A model generated the notes under the pieces. The model ran no database searches. It saw nothing but the letters and a program-made list of their open reading frames with translations, and was not told where the DNA came from. Shown one piece after another: positions 1 to 9,439 of a stretch of 64,000 bases of DNA. Source of the stretch: Marinobacter bohaiensis (GTDB lineage Bacteria; Pseudomonadota; Gammaproteobacteria; Pseudomonadales; Oleiphilaceae). Within the stretch, counting starts at the first letter, position 1; every line of letters begins with the position of its first letter. The DNA lies in the NCBI RefSeq assembly GCF_003258515.1, contig NZ_QGEH01000006.1:1-64000 (forward strand). Direction: 5' to 3'. Position numbers and translations under genes: made by a program.

Positions 1-19
1 CGCTTCTCAACCTTGTCAA
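1..19 (-). promoter_or_regulatory. rRNA-type promoter, third of a tandem set (cut by window edge)
   Basis: On the minus strand a perfect TTGACA -35 box lies at 14-19, preceded by an A/T-rich stretch almost identical to the one upstream of the promoter at 95-122. The -10 box would fall just outside the window if the 16-base spacing of the other two boxes is kept, so only half of the site is visible. Confidence 0.5.
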
Positions 20-94
20 CCGTTATTTTTCAGCGTTTTCGATGCTTCCGAAACCGCCGAATCGTTGCCGGCTGACCCGTTCAAGGTGGCGCGC

Positions 95-122
95 ATTTTA
101 CGCTGTTTCGCCACCCTGTCAA
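95..122 (-). promoter_or_regulatory. rRNA-type promoter, second of a tandem set
   Basis: Minus strand: TTGACA (117-122), 16-base spacer, TAAAAT (95-100), then a G/C-rich GCGCGCC discriminator. A 16-base spacer and a G/C discriminator are typical of stringently controlled rRNA promoters. It points left towards the window edge. Confidence 0.7.
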
Positions 123-219
123 CCGTTATTTTAGGACGCTTTTTGCGTCGCCGCCATCGCGGTTGACCGGACTCCTGAAGGCCGCTGCGTTTCCGCTGTG
201 TGCCTCAGAAGTGGTGCGC

Positions 220-247
220 ATTCTACACGCCACCGGTGACCTGTAAA
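220..247 (-). promoter_or_regulatory. rRNA-type promoter, first (upstream) of a tandem set
   Basis: Minus strand: TTTACA (242-247), 16-base spacer, TAGAAT (220-225), then a GCGCACC discriminator. An A-rich tract directly upstream (about 250-268) could serve as an UP element. Spacing and discriminator match the promoter at 95-122, which supports both as members of one rRNA control region. Confidence 0.7.
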
Positions 248-268
248 GCGCTTTTTTCGAATTTTCTT

Positions 269-518
269 TCGCTCTTTCGGTTATCCGAAACAAGCCGCTC
301 AAGCCGTGTACAGAAACACCCGAAAAAGCCGGTGAACCGATCATTTTTTCAACCATCTCGCCACTATCGCCATTTACGGGAGCACCCTCTTCTTTATGAC
401 TGCCAGGCTCCACACCTTTGCGGCAATGAACAGGATAACGAGAAAAGGTGACAGAAGGAGAGGAGCAGAGAAGGATCGTTGTAGCAGGGGGACTAAGCGG
501 GGGATAGGAGAAGGAAAC
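269..518. other. Intergenic spacer without recognisable gene
   Basis: This stretch lies between the pssA terminator-like hairpin and the rRNA-type promoters. Short open frames exist on both strands but none has a ribosome-binding site or a recognisable product. It may carry upstream activation sites for the rRNA promoters (Fis-type sites), but I cannot point to a definite one. Confidence 0.4.
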
Positions 519-541
519 GCTACCCGCCCCTGGCGGATAGC
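519..541 (-). terminator. Terminator-like hairpin after pssA
   Basis: A 10-base-pair stem (one G-U pair) with a 3-base loop begins 17 bases after the pssA stop on the minus strand. The following sequence is pyrimidine-rich but has no clean U-run, so termination strength is uncertain. Confidence 0.4.
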
Positions 542-557
542 GCTAGAGCCTGGCAGG

Positions 558-1391
558 TCAGACGTCCTCGCCCCCGCCACCAGTAACCGGTTTGGGCTTG
601 CGAGCTTTACGCAACAGCGCCTGCACGGGACCGGATAACCCATAGACCAGAAAGCCGGCAAAGAGAACCGTCCCTGGGTCCAGCGTGATCACCACAAAAA
701 TCAGGACGACCACCAGGATTGCGGCAAACGGTACCTTCCCCTTGAGATCAAGGTCCTTGAAACTCCGGTAAAAGATGTTGCTGACCATCAGCACACCAGC
801 GCCGCCAACCACCAGCACGGTCAGCACCTTGATCCAGAACTCCGGCGTCACATCGTGGAAGCACCACACGACACCGGCCACCACCGCCGCCGCCGAAGGG
901 CTCGGCAACCCCACAAAGTACTTCTTGTCGACGGAGCCGATCTGGGTGTTGAACCGAGCAAGACGCAACGCCGCACCCGCCACGTAGATGAAGGTGATCG
1001 CCCAACCGAACTGGCCAAAGCCATTCATCAGCCAGAAAAAGGCCACCAGACCGGGCGCAACACCAAACGCCACCATATCCGCCAGGCTGTCGTACTCCTC
1101 GCCGAATTTACTCTGGGTGTTGGTCATCCGGGCGACACGACCGTCCAGACCGTCGAGGATCATGGACACAAAGATGGCAATCGCCGCTTTCTCAAACATG
1201 CCGTTGGCGGCTGAGACCATGGCAAAGAAGCCGGAGAAAAGGGATGCCGTCGTCAGAAGGTTGGGCAGCAGGTAGATCCCTTTACGGCGCACGCGGGCGC
1301 CCTCGACAACCTCTTCCTCAACCACCTCGCCGTCGTGCAGCGCCTCTTCCGTCGAAACCGATTCGGTTTCCTTTCCGCTCTTATCGTTCAT
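558..1391 (-). CDS. pssA: CDP-diacylglycerol--serine O-phosphatidyltransferase
   Basis: Makes phosphatidylserine, the precursor of phosphatidylethanolamine, at the inner membrane. The CDP-alcohol phosphotransferase signature is complete: DG-x2-AR-x8-G-x3-D-x3-D, with D83, G84, D101 and D105. Several hydrophobic membrane segments follow. The 277-residue product has an acidic N-terminal extension of about 35 residues before the first membrane segment. I chose the ATG at 1391 because the longer open frame would start upstream of a consensus -10 box. It follows ilvC on the same strand but is separated from it by a terminator, so it probably has its own promoter. The order ilvC-pssA next to an rRNA operon also occurs in Pseudomonas (from memory). 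Confidence 0.93.
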   Translation of the reverse strand: MNDKSGKETESVSTEEALHDGEVVEEEVVEGARVRRKGIYLLPNLLTTASLFSGFFAMVSAANGMFEKAAIAIFVSMILDGLDGRVARMTNTQSKFGEEYDSLADMVAFGVAPGLVAFFWLMNGFGQFGWAITFIYVAGAALRLARFNTQIGSVDKKYFVGLPSPSAAAVVAGVVWCFHDVTPEFWIKVLTVLVVGGAGVLMVSNIFYRSFKDLDLKGKVPFAAILVVVLIFVVITLDPGTVLFAGFLVYGLSGPVQALLRKARKPKPVTGGGGEDV

Positions 1392-1422
1392 TCCACATCT
1401 ATCCAATTTGAATGCACACGGC

Positions 1423-1454
1423 ATTATAGCCGATCCGGGTGGCCGCTCCGTCAA
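1423..1454 (-). promoter_or_regulatory. Candidate pssA promoter
   Basis: A perfect TATAAT -10 box on the minus strand (1423-1428) lies 31 bases from the chosen pssA start. A TTGACG -35 box (1449-1454) is present, but the 20-base spacer is longer than optimal, so either the -35 contributes little or the promoter is weak or activated. Confidence 0.45.
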
Positions 1455-1495
1455 GTGACGGGCACGCAATTCGACGAATCCCCCCTGCCCCAACG

Positions 1496-1522
1496 AAAAA
1501 ACGCGACCCGGAGGTCGCGTTT
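1496..1522 (-). terminator. Intrinsic terminator after ilvC
   Basis: Minus strand: 9-base-pair G/C-rich stem (AACGCGACC with its complement), 4-base loop, then a run of T. It begins about 20 bases after the ilvC stop and separates ilvC from pssA. Confidence 0.85.
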
Positions 1523-1541
1523 CTCTCGAACCAGCCGAAGC

Positions 1542-2567
<1,026 letters not shown>

Positions 2568-2624
2568 CTACTATTAGGTATCGGACCGAGTCTCTATCGG
2601 TCACGATTCAATGAACAATTTCAA

Positions 2625-3116
2625 TCAGATACTGAGTACTTTCTCGCCCCGGGCAATACCGGAAACACCGGAGCGCACGACTTCAAGCACACCCGTCTCG
2701 CCGACCGCCTGAATGAAGGCATCCAGCTTGTCGCTGTCTCCCGCCAGCTGGACGGTGTAAACCGTGCTGGTCACATCGACGATCTGGCCACGGAAGATAT
2801 CAACGGTTCGCTTGATCTCGGCCCGCTGCGACCCGCTCGCCTTGAGCTTGATCAGCATCAGCTCACGCTCGATGTGTGAGCCTTCGGTGAGATCCACCAG
2901 CTTGACCACCTCGATCAGCTTGTTGAGCTGTTTGGTGATCTGCTCGATGACGCGATCCGAACCGGTCGTGGTGACCGTCAGGCGCGACAGGGTCTCGTCC
3001 TCGGTCGGAGCAACCGTCAGTGTCTCGATGTTGTAATTGCGCTGGGAAAACAACCCAACCACGCGGGACAGCGCGCCCGGCTCGTTTTCCAGCAAAACAG
3101 AAATGATTCGACGCAT
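2625..3116 (-). CDS. ilvH: Acetolactate synthase small (regulatory) subunit
   Basis: Regulatory subunit that binds valine and activates the catalytic subunit IlvB. The 163-residue protein starts MRRIISVLLENEPGAL, the standard opening of the N-terminal ACT domain. I chose the ATG at 3116, five bases after the ilvB stop, with a purine-rich site inside the end of ilvB, which suggests translational coupling. The longer open frame upstream overlaps ilvB and is not needed. Confidence 0.95.
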   Translation of the reverse strand: MRRIISVLLENEPGALSRVVGLFSQRNYNIETLTVAPTEDETLSRLTVTTTGSDRVIEQITKQLNKLIEVVKLVDLTEGSHIERELMLIKLKASGSQRAEIKRTVDIFRGQIVDVTSTVYTVQLAGDSDKLDAFIQAVGETGVLEVVRSGVSGIARGEKVLSI

Positions 3117-3121
3117 GGTGA

Positions 3122-4840
3122 TCAGACCCTCTCCGTTTTGCTGAGCCACATATCCTTCATCGAGCCACGCGCCACCTGCATCGGGTAGACGTGCTCGTGT
3201 GGGTCAACATAAATGTCGAGGAAGACCAGCTTGTCTTTCATCGCAAAGGCTTCGCGCAGCTTCGGCTCCAGATCTTCCTTGCGGTCGATGCGGATACCGA
3301 CGTGGCCATACGCTTCCGCCAGCTTGATGAAATCCGGCAGCGATTCCATGTAGGACTGCGAGTGACGGGATTCGTAGTTCATGTCCTGCCACTGCTTCAC
3401 CATCCCCAGAGCCTGGTTATTCAGGTTGACCACCTTGACCGGCAGGTTGTACTGGTTACAGGTACTCAGCTCCTGGATATTCATCTGGATGCTGCCCTCA
3501 CCGGTCACGCAGATCACGTCGTCATCGGGATAGCTCAGCTTGACGCCCATCGCAGCCGGCAGACCAAAGCCCATCGTGCCCAGGCCGCCGGAGTTGATCC
3601 AGCGATTGGGCTTGTCGAACTTGTAGTACTGGGCCGTGAACATCTGGTGCTGGCCGACATCGGTGGTGACGAACGCCTTGCCGTCGGTGATACGGCACAG
3701 CGCCTCAACCACTTCCTGCGGCTTGATGTACTCGTCGCTCTTCTCATAGCGCATGCCATGGAAGGCGCGCCACTCGTCGATCTGTTTCCACCAGGCTTTC
3801 AGCGCATCCTTGTCCGGTTTTTCCTTTGTCTCCTTGACCAGCGACACCATTTCTTTCAACACGGTGTCCACCGGGCCGACGATGGGCACGTCCGCTTCGA
3901 CGGTCTTGGAGATGGAGGCCGGATCGATATCGATATGGATGATCCGCGCCCCGGGACAGAACTTCTCCGTGGCATTGGTCACCCGGTCATCGAAACGGGC
4001 ACCGACTGCCAGGATCAGGTCGGAATGATGCATCGCCATGTTGGATTCATAGCTGCCGTGCATCCCCAGCCAACCCAGCGACTGCTTGTCGGAGGCCGGG
4101 AAACAGCCAATCCCCATCAGCGTCGTCGTGACCGGATGCCCCAGCAGGTGCGCCAGTTCCGTCAGTTGATCGGACGCCTTCCCCAGCACCACACCACCAC
4201 CGGCGTAGATGATGGGGCGCTTGGCCGCCAGCATCATTTCCGCCGCCTTGCGGATCTGACCGGAATGGCCGCGCACCGCCGGATTGTATGAGCGCAGCTT
4301 GACCTTTTTGGGGAAGCTGTACTCATAACGCTCGTTGGGCGTGGTCATGTCTTTGGGGATATCCACAACCACCGGGCCAGGACGACCGGTGGCGGCAATG
4401 TAATACGCCTTGCGGATGACTTCGGGGATCTCGGACGGATGCCGCACGGACATGTTGTGCTTAACGACCGGCCGGGAAACACCGATCATGTCGGTTTCCT
4501 GGAAGGCATCCTCGCCGATCAGCGTGGACGCCACCTGGCCACACAGCACGACCATGGGAATCGAATCCATGAACGCGGTTGCGATACCGGTGATGGTATT
4601 GGTGGCACCCGGACCGGAGGTGACGAGCACCGTGCCGGGCTTGCCGCTGGCTCGTGCGTAGCCGTCCGCCATATGCACGGCGGCCTGCTCATGACGAACC
4701 AGGATGTGTTTGACCTTGTCCTGCCTGAACAGGGCGTCATAGATATGCAGCGCTGCTCCACCCGGATAACCGTAGATGTACTCGATCCCCTCATCCTGCA
4801 GGGAACGAATCAGCATGTCTGCGCCAGACAATAACTCCAC
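3122..4840 (-). CDS. ilvB: Acetolactate synthase large (catalytic) subunit
   Basis: Thiamine-diphosphate enzyme making acetolactate from two pyruvates, or acetohydroxybutyrate for isoleucine. The N-terminal domain carries FGYPGG-type and VRHEQAA motifs (catalytic Glu). The C-terminal thiamine/Mg motif reads TGEGSIQMN, with Glu where many homologues have Asp (GDG); I recall the same variant in Pseudomonas. The GTG at 4840 is the best start: GAGAGGG lies eight bases upstream, and the product begins MELLSGA like IlvI homologues, giving 572 residues. The longer in-frame extension has no such support. It is the first gene of the ilv operon; the E. coli equivalent is ilvI. Confidence 0.95.
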   Translation of the reverse strand: MELLSGADMLIRSLQDEGIEYIYGYPGGAALHIYDALFRQDKVKHILVRHEQAAVHMADGYARASGKPGTVLVTSGPGATNTITGIATAFMDSIPMVVLCGQVASTLIGEDAFQETDMIGVSRPVVKHNMSVRHPSEIPEVIRKAYYIAATGRPGPVVVDIPKDMTTPNERYEYSFPKKVKLRSYNPAVRGHSGQIRKAAEMMLAAKRPIIYAGGGVVLGKASDQLTELAHLLGHPVTTTLMGIGCFPASDKQSLGWLGMHGSYESNMAMHHSDLILAVGARFDDRVTNATEKFCPGARIIHIDIDPASISKTVEADVPIVGPVDTVLKEMVSLVKETKEKPDKDALKAWWKQIDEWRAFHGMRYEKSDEYIKPQEVVEALCRITDGKAFVTTDVGQHQMFTAQYYKFDKPNRWINSGGLGTMGFGLPAAMGVKLSYPDDDVICVTGEGSIQMNIQELSTCNQYNLPVKVVNLNNQALGMVKQWQDMNYESRHSQSYMESLPDFIKLAEAYGHVGIRIDRKEDLEPKLREAFAMKDKLVFLDIYVDPHEHVYPMQVARGSMKDMWLSKTERV

Positions 4841-5137
4841 TTTCTCTACCCTCTCTATAGAGTGAATGTGCCGGACTGAGCCGGTCTGCCTGGGGATCCG
4901 ATGCATCGCTTCTTGTGGAAGCCGGACCGGACATTCCACCACACCGAGTGACGCAGAGGTTGTCTCCTGGCCAACCGAACCTCCTGAGGGTGCCGGAGGA
5001 CGGCCAATCAACGGACTGTTGCGAGATGCTGAACAGCCCTGTCACGCGGGACGCGCAATTAAGTTCAGTGTGGTAATCAACGGGGATACTGCTCGGGATT
5101 GCCTGCCGTATTCACCCCTGTTTTCAGGCAATCGCCA
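4841..5137 (-). other. Long untranslated leader of the ilv operon
   Basis: If transcription starts from the promoter at 5138-5165, ilvB has a leader of about 290 bases. At its 5' end is a 9-base inverted repeat (5097-5105 and 5125-5133). A 12-codon frame at 5042-5080 (TTG start, no clear ribosome-binding site) would encode MITTLNLIARPA, with clustered Leu and Ile codons. I see no intrinsic terminator before ilvB, so classical attenuation is not demonstrated. Confidence 0.35.
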
Positions 5138-5165
5138 ATTGTGACAGCGGGAAATGTCCTGTCAA
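5138..5165 (-). promoter_or_regulatory. Probable ilv operon promoter
   Basis: Minus strand: perfect TTGACA (5160-5165), 16-base spacer, CACAAT (5138-5143). It is the best sigma70-type match in the 530-base gap upstream of ilvB. Confidence 0.55.
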
Positions 5166-5370
5166 TAGCACCGCATCGCCAAAAGGCGCGCAACACGCGC
5201 TTTCCCGGCGATTCGTTCGTCCCGTTTCCAGCGGCGGAGCCGTTAGCCAACGCACAGATTTCAGCTAATCTTGAGCACAAGGCGACAACCCGTGGCAGAA
5301 TGGGGCCAGTCGATGGGTAGCCATCGGTCGCAATGGATTACCGGGCTCACAGAAAACAGGTAGTACCCGC

Positions 5371-5817
5371 ATGAAAATTTCAGGACTTCTGCTCAGTTTG
5401 ATCATCGCCTTCGGCGCCATGAGCGTCCAGGCCGAATCCGTCTACAAATGGACAGACGACGAAGGCGTCACCCACTTCGGCGACCGCCAGCCGACCGGCA
5501 AAACCAGCGAAACGGTCGATGTGCGCTCGGGCACCAGCCGCTCCAGCGACCAGGCCAGCCCGCAGGAACAGGTACAAGCCATGGATGAGGCTCGCGAAGA
5601 GCAGGCCGAGAAAGACAAACTGACCCGTCAGGAAGAAGCGATTGCCAAACAGCGCCAGAAGAACTGCGAAATCGCCAAGGCCAACCTCAACACCCTGAAC
5701 AGCCACGCGCGCATCAAGGTCCGGGAAGGTGGCGAGGAGCGTTTCCTGACGCCGGAAGAAATCCAGACGAAGAGAGCCGAGTTCGAGAAGATCGCGAACG
5801 AGGACTGCCAGGACTGA
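5371..5817 (+). CDS. DUF4124 domain secreted protein, function unknown
   Basis: The 148-residue product begins with a signal peptide (roughly residues 1-21, ending VQA). A short DUF4124 domain follows, recognisable from YKWTDDEGVTHFGD near residue 24. The C-terminal half is highly charged and probably a coiled coil. DUF4124 proteins are common in the periplasm of gammaproteobacteria, usually without a known role. It stands alone between the divergent ilv operon and the convergent clpB, and shares a hairpin terminator with clpB. The ribosome-binding site is weak. Confidence 0.75.
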   Translation: MKISGLLLSLIIAFGAMSVQAESVYKWTDDEGVTHFGDRQPTGKTSETVDVRSGTSRSSDQASPQEQVQAMDEAREEQAEKDKLTRQEEAIAKQRQKNCEIAKANLNTLNSHARIKVREGGEERFLTPEEIQTKRAEFEKIANEDCQD

Positions 5818-5867
5818 TCAGCCCCGGGGCGGGTGATAGACCGCCTCGCAACCTCTTCCGAACCATA

Positions 5868-5898
5868 AGAAAGGGGCCTTGTCGCAAGGCCCCTTTCT
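5868..5898. terminator. Bidirectional terminator between the DUF4124 gene and clpB
   Basis: A 13-base-pair perfect stem (AGAAAGGGGCCTT with its complement) with a 5-base loop lies between two convergent stop codons. Pyrimidine-rich tails on both strands fit use in both directions. Confidence 0.8.
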
Positions 5899-5925
5899 GG
5901 TTTCAGGTTGAATTAACAACCGCGG

Positions 5926-8508
5926 CTAGTGAGCTTGGGCGGTGAATCCCAGACCTTCGCCCTCCACCTCGGCGACGATCTGCGCGCCCGCGCTGAATTC
6001 GCCGTTGAGCAGACGCTGCGCCAGCGGGTTTTCGATCAGGCGCTGGATAGCCCGCTTCAGGGGCCGCGCACCGTAGACCGGATCGTAGCCCACCTCGCAC
6101 AGCCGGTTCATGGCCGCATCGGTCAGCGTCAGTGTCATCTCCTGCTCGCGCAGACGGCGGTTGAGCGAGTCGATCTGGATCCGGGCGATGCCATGGATCT
6201 GATCCTGCGCCAGCGGGTGGAACACCACCACCTCATCCACACGGTTGATGAACTCCGGCCGGAAATGGTTGCCGACCACTTCCATGACCGCGTTCTTCAT
6301 CGGCTCATACTCCTCTTCCCCGGCCATGGTCTGGATCAGGTCCGAGCCCAGGTTCGAGGTCATCACGATCACGGTGTTGCGGAAGTCCACGGTGCGTCCC
6401 TGACCATCGGTGAGACGGCCATCCTCCAGCACCTGCAACAGGATGTTGAACACGTCCGGGTGGGCCTTCTCCACTTCATCCAGCAGCAAGACGGAATACG
6501 GCCGCCGGCGCACCGCCTCGGTCAGGTAGCCGCCTTCCTCGTAGCCGACGTAGCCGGGAGGCGCACCGATCAGTCGGGCCACGGAGTGCTTCTCCATGAA
6601 CTCCGACATATCGATGCGCACCATGGCCTCCTCGGTATCGAACAGGAACGAGGCCAGCGATTTGCACAGCTCGGTCTTGCCCACGCCGGTCGGTCCCAGG
6701 AACAGGAAAGACCCGTTGGGCCGGTTCGGGTCGGACAGGCCGGCCCGGGATCGGCGCACCGCGTTGGCCACCGCTTCCACCGCCTCGTCCTGGCCGATCA
6801 CCCGCTGATGCAGCGCCTCTTCCATGCGCATCAGCTTGTCGCGCTCGCCTTCCAGCATCTTGGACACCGGAATGCCGGTCCACTTGGAAACGATCTCCGC
6901 GATCTCCTCGTCGGTGACGCGGTTACGCAGCAGCTTCATTTCCATCATCTCGGCCTGGCTCGCCATATCCAGCTGGCGCTCGAGTTCCGGGATGCGGCCA
7001 TACTGCAGCTCCGACATCTTGCCCAGGTCGCCAGTACGGCGCGCGTTCTCCAGGTCGATGCGCGCCTGCTCCAGCTGGCTCTTGATCTTCTGGGAGCCGT
7101 GCAACGCCGCCTTCTCGGTGTTCCAGACCTCTTCCAGGTCCGCGTATTCACGCTCGACCCCGGTGATAACGTCGCTCAGCTCGGTCAACCGCTTCTTGGA
7201 GGCGGCGTCGGTTTCTTTCTTCAACGCTTCCCGCTCGATCTTGAGCTGAATCAGCCGGCGCTCCAGACGATCCAGCGCTTCCGGTTTGGAGTCCATCTCC
7301 ATGCGGATCTGGCTGGCCGCCTCGTCCACCAGGTCGATGGCCTTGTCCGGCAACTGGCGATCGGTAATGTAGCGATGCGACAGCTTGGCGGCAGCGATGA
7401 TGGCGCCGTCCGTTACTTCCACACCGTGGTGCACTTCGTAGCGCTCTTTCAGCCCGCGCAGGATGGCGATGGTGTCTTCTTCGTTGGGCTCGGTAACCAG
7501 CACCTTCTGGAACCGGCGTTCCAGGGCCGCGTCCTTCTCAATGTTCTCACGGTACTCGTCCAGGGTGGTGGCGCCGACACAGTGCAGCTCGCCCCGGGCC
7601 AGGGCCGGCTTGAGCATATTGCCCGCATCCATGGAGCCTTCCGCCTTGCCGGCCCCCACCATGGTGTGGATCTCATCGATGAACAGGATGATCTGACCTT
7701 CCTGTTTGGACAGCTCGTTGAGCACCGCCTTCAGCCGCTCCTCGAACTCGCCGCGGAACTTGGCGCCAGCGATCAGGGCGCCCATGTCCAGAGCCAGCAC
7801 CTGCTTGTCTTTCAGGCCGTCGGGCACCTCGCCGTTAACGATGCGCTGCGCCAGCCCCTCAACAATGGCGGTCTTGCCCACGCCCGGCTCGCCAATCAGC
7901 ACCGGGTTGTTCTTGCGACGACGCTGCAGAACCTGGATGGTGCGGCGAATCTCATCATCCCGGCCGATCACCGGATCCAGCTTGCCGGCCTCGGCGCGCT
8001 CGGTCAGATCGATGGTGTATTTCGACAGGGCCTGGCGGTTTTCCTCGGCCGAGGCGTCGTTGACGGACTCTCCGCCGCGCACCTCGTCGATGGCCTTTTC
8101 CAGGGCCTTACGGTCGATGTTGTGTTCACGCAGCACCCTTCCCAGCGTGCCCCGATCCTCCAGGGCCGCCAGCAGTACCAGTTCGCTGGAAATGAACTGG
8201 TCCTTGCGCTGCTGGGCCAGTTTATCGGCAATGTTGAACAGCCGGCCCAGATCGTTCGACATGGCGACATCGCCCGCCGAGCCCTTTACCTCCGGCAGGT
8301 TCTCGATTTCCCGGGCCACGGCCTGGGTCAGGCGCGCCGGATCGGCGCCCACCTGCTTGAGCAGCGGTTTGATGGCACTGGCATCCTGATCCAGCATGGC
8401 CTGCATCAGGTGCAGCGGTTCAATGAAATTGTGATCCTTGCCGACCGCAATGGACTGGGCGTCCGCCAGCGCGGTCTGCAGACGACTGGTTAATTTGTCG
8501 ATTCGCAT
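5926..8508 (-). CDS. clpB: ATP-dependent disaggregase chaperone ClpB
   Basis: Hsp100 disaggregase that works with DnaK to rescue aggregated proteins in the cytoplasm. The full-length 860 residues show the N-terminal Clp repeat domain, the first AAA module with GEPGVGKT (about residue 205), a long coiled-coil middle domain rich in Glu and Arg (about 410-530), and the second AAA module with GPTGVGKT (about residue 600). The C-terminal D2-small domain ends the protein. The start at 8508 has a GAGGA-type site. A sigma32 promoter lies upstream, consistent with heat-shock control. Confidence 0.98.
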   Translation of the reverse strand: MRIDKLTSRLQTALADAQSIAVGKDHNFIEPLHLMQAMLDQDASAIKPLLKQVGADPARLTQAVAREIENLPEVKGSAGDVAMSNDLGRLFNIADKLAQQRKDQFISSELVLLAALEDRGTLGRVLREHNIDRKALEKAIDEVRGGESVNDASAEENRQALSKYTIDLTERAEAGKLDPVIGRDDEIRRTIQVLQRRRKNNPVLIGEPGVGKTAIVEGLAQRIVNGEVPDGLKDKQVLALDMGALIAGAKFRGEFEERLKAVLNELSKQEGQIILFIDEIHTMVGAGKAEGSMDAGNMLKPALARGELHCVGATTLDEYRENIEKDAALERRFQKVLVTEPNEEDTIAILRGLKERYEVHHGVEVTDGAIIAAAKLSHRYITDRQLPDKAIDLVDEAASQIRMEMDSKPEALDRLERRLIQLKIEREALKKETDAASKKRLTELSDVITGVEREYADLEEVWNTEKAALHGSQKIKSQLEQARIDLENARRTGDLGKMSELQYGRIPELERQLDMASQAEMMEMKLLRNRVTDEEIAEIVSKWTGIPVSKMLEGERDKLMRMEEALHQRVIGQDEAVEAVANAVRRSRAGLSDPNRPNGSFLFLGPTGVGKTELCKSLASFLFDTEEAMVRIDMSEFMEKHSVARLIGAPPGYVGYEEGGYLTEAVRRRPYSVLLLDEVEKAHPDVFNILLQVLEDGRLTDGQGRTVDFRNTVIVMTSNLGSDLIQTMAGEEEYEPMKNAVMEVVGNHFRPEFINRVDEVVVFHPLAQDQIHGIARIQIDSLNRRLREQEMTLTLTDAAMNRLCEVGYDPVYGARPLKRAIQRLIENPLAQRLLNGEFSAGAQIVAEVEGEGLGFTAQAH

Positions 8509-8586
8509 GATGTGTCCTCAATTCGTCATGACGCGCCGGTTGCAGGAGGCCTCACAGTCGGCCTCTGGCGCTTAGCTTTGTCTTAA

Positions 8587-8614
8587 ATGTAGGGGCGGGG
8601 GTGAGGACTTCAAG
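8587..8614 (-). promoter_or_regulatory. Sigma32 (RpoH) heat-shock promoter of clpB
   Basis: Minus strand: CTTGAAG (8608-8614), 13-base spacer, CCCTACAT (8587-8594). This resembles the heat-shock consensus CTTGAA-N13-17-CCCATNT and sits about 80 bases before the clpB start. Confidence 0.65.
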
Positions 8615-8626
8615 CAGGGAAGGAAG

Positions 8627-8688
8627 AAAACTGGCCGGGCTTTGCGCCCTGTCAACCCCGGAGGCGACAGGGCCGGCACAAAGCCCGG
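8627..8688 (-). terminator. Large terminator hairpin after pgeF
   Basis: Outer stem of 10 base pairs (CCGGGCTTTG with CAAAGCCCGG) and inner stem of 8 base pairs (GCCCTGTC with GACAGGGC), with a small asymmetric internal loop. It starts about 11 bases after the pgeF stop. On the minus strand it is followed by GTTTTCTTCC, so it probably ends the rluD-pgeF transcript just before the clpB promoter. Confidence 0.65.
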
Positions 8689-8698
8689 AAAGAGGACA

Positions 8699-9439
8699 TC
8701 ACTCGAGCCAGATCAGGCTCGCCATCCGGCCGGTCTGGCCGTCTCGACGGTAGGAGTAGAAACGCTCGATATCGCTGTAGGTGCAGTATTCACCGCCGTA
8801 GATCTGGCCCTCTGGAACACCGGCTTTCAGCAGCCGCGCGCGAGCCAGTGCACACAGGTCCGCCAGGAAATACCCGGGGCGCACCGACGGCTGGATGGCT
8901 CGCACCAGTGCCGGATCTTCCTCGACAAAGACATCCCGGACTTCCGGCCCCACCTGGAAGGCATCCTGCCCAATGGCCGGCCCCAGCCAGACCCGGACGG
9001 ATCCCGGTGAGGGGAACGCCGCCAGCGTATTCTCCAAAACCCCGCCGGCCAGCCCGCGCCAGCCGGCGTGTGCGGCGGCAATCTGGTCGCCGGCCTGGGA
9101 GCAGAACAGTGCCGGCAGGCAGTCGGCGGTCAGGATCGCGCAAACCGTCCGGCGCTCGCGCGTCCAGGCGGCGTCGGCTTCGCTCCCCGCGTCGCCGGGA
9201 AGCTGTACCAGGTCGGTGCCGTGAACCTGCCGGATCCAGCCAAACGAATCGTTCGGCATCCCCAGAGCGTCCGCCAGGCGGGCGCGGTTTTCAGCCACAG
9301 ACTTCGGCTCGTCGCCCACATGATCCCCCAGGTTCAGGGATTTGAAAGGAGCCTCACTAACACCGCCAAAGCGCGTGGTCACTACTGCGCGAACTCCGGG
9401 CGGCGTCGGCCAGTCCGGGATCAGCAGAGGCAGGCTCAT
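8699..9439 (-). CDS. pgeF: Multicopper-oxidase-fold protein PgeF/YfiH (peptidoglycan editing factor)
   Basis: Member of the YfiH/LACC1 family, reported to act on wrongly made muropeptides or as a purine nucleoside enzyme in different homologues. The 246-residue length is usual. Conserved segments include TTRFGGVS near the N-terminus, TADCLP with its Cys, and AAHAGWRG with its His. The start overlaps the rluD stop by four bases (ATGA), so the two are translationally coupled; this rluD-pgeF pairing is widespread. Confidence 0.93.
   Translation of the reverse strand: MSLPLLIPDWPTPPGVRAVVTTRFGGVSEAPFKSLNLGDHVGDEPKSVAENRARLADALGMPNDSFGWIRQVHGTDLVQLPGDAGSEADAAWTRERRTVCAILTADCLPALFCSQAGDQIAAAHAGWRGLAGGVLENTLAAFPSPGSVRVWLGPAIGQDAFQVGPEVRDVFVEEDPALVRAIQPSVRPGYFLADLCALARARLLKAGVPEGQIYGGEYCTYSDIERFYSYRRDGQTGRMASLIWLE

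Noticed and set aside
4841-5045. Small protein-coding frame upstream of ilvB (GTG start)
   Set aside because: It overlaps the start of ilvB, has no ribosome-binding site and no familiar sequence.
5929-8493. Plus-strand frame of about 850 codons opposite clpB
   Set aside because: Complete shadow of clpB; the product is His/Gln/Leu-rich low-quality sequence without any domain.
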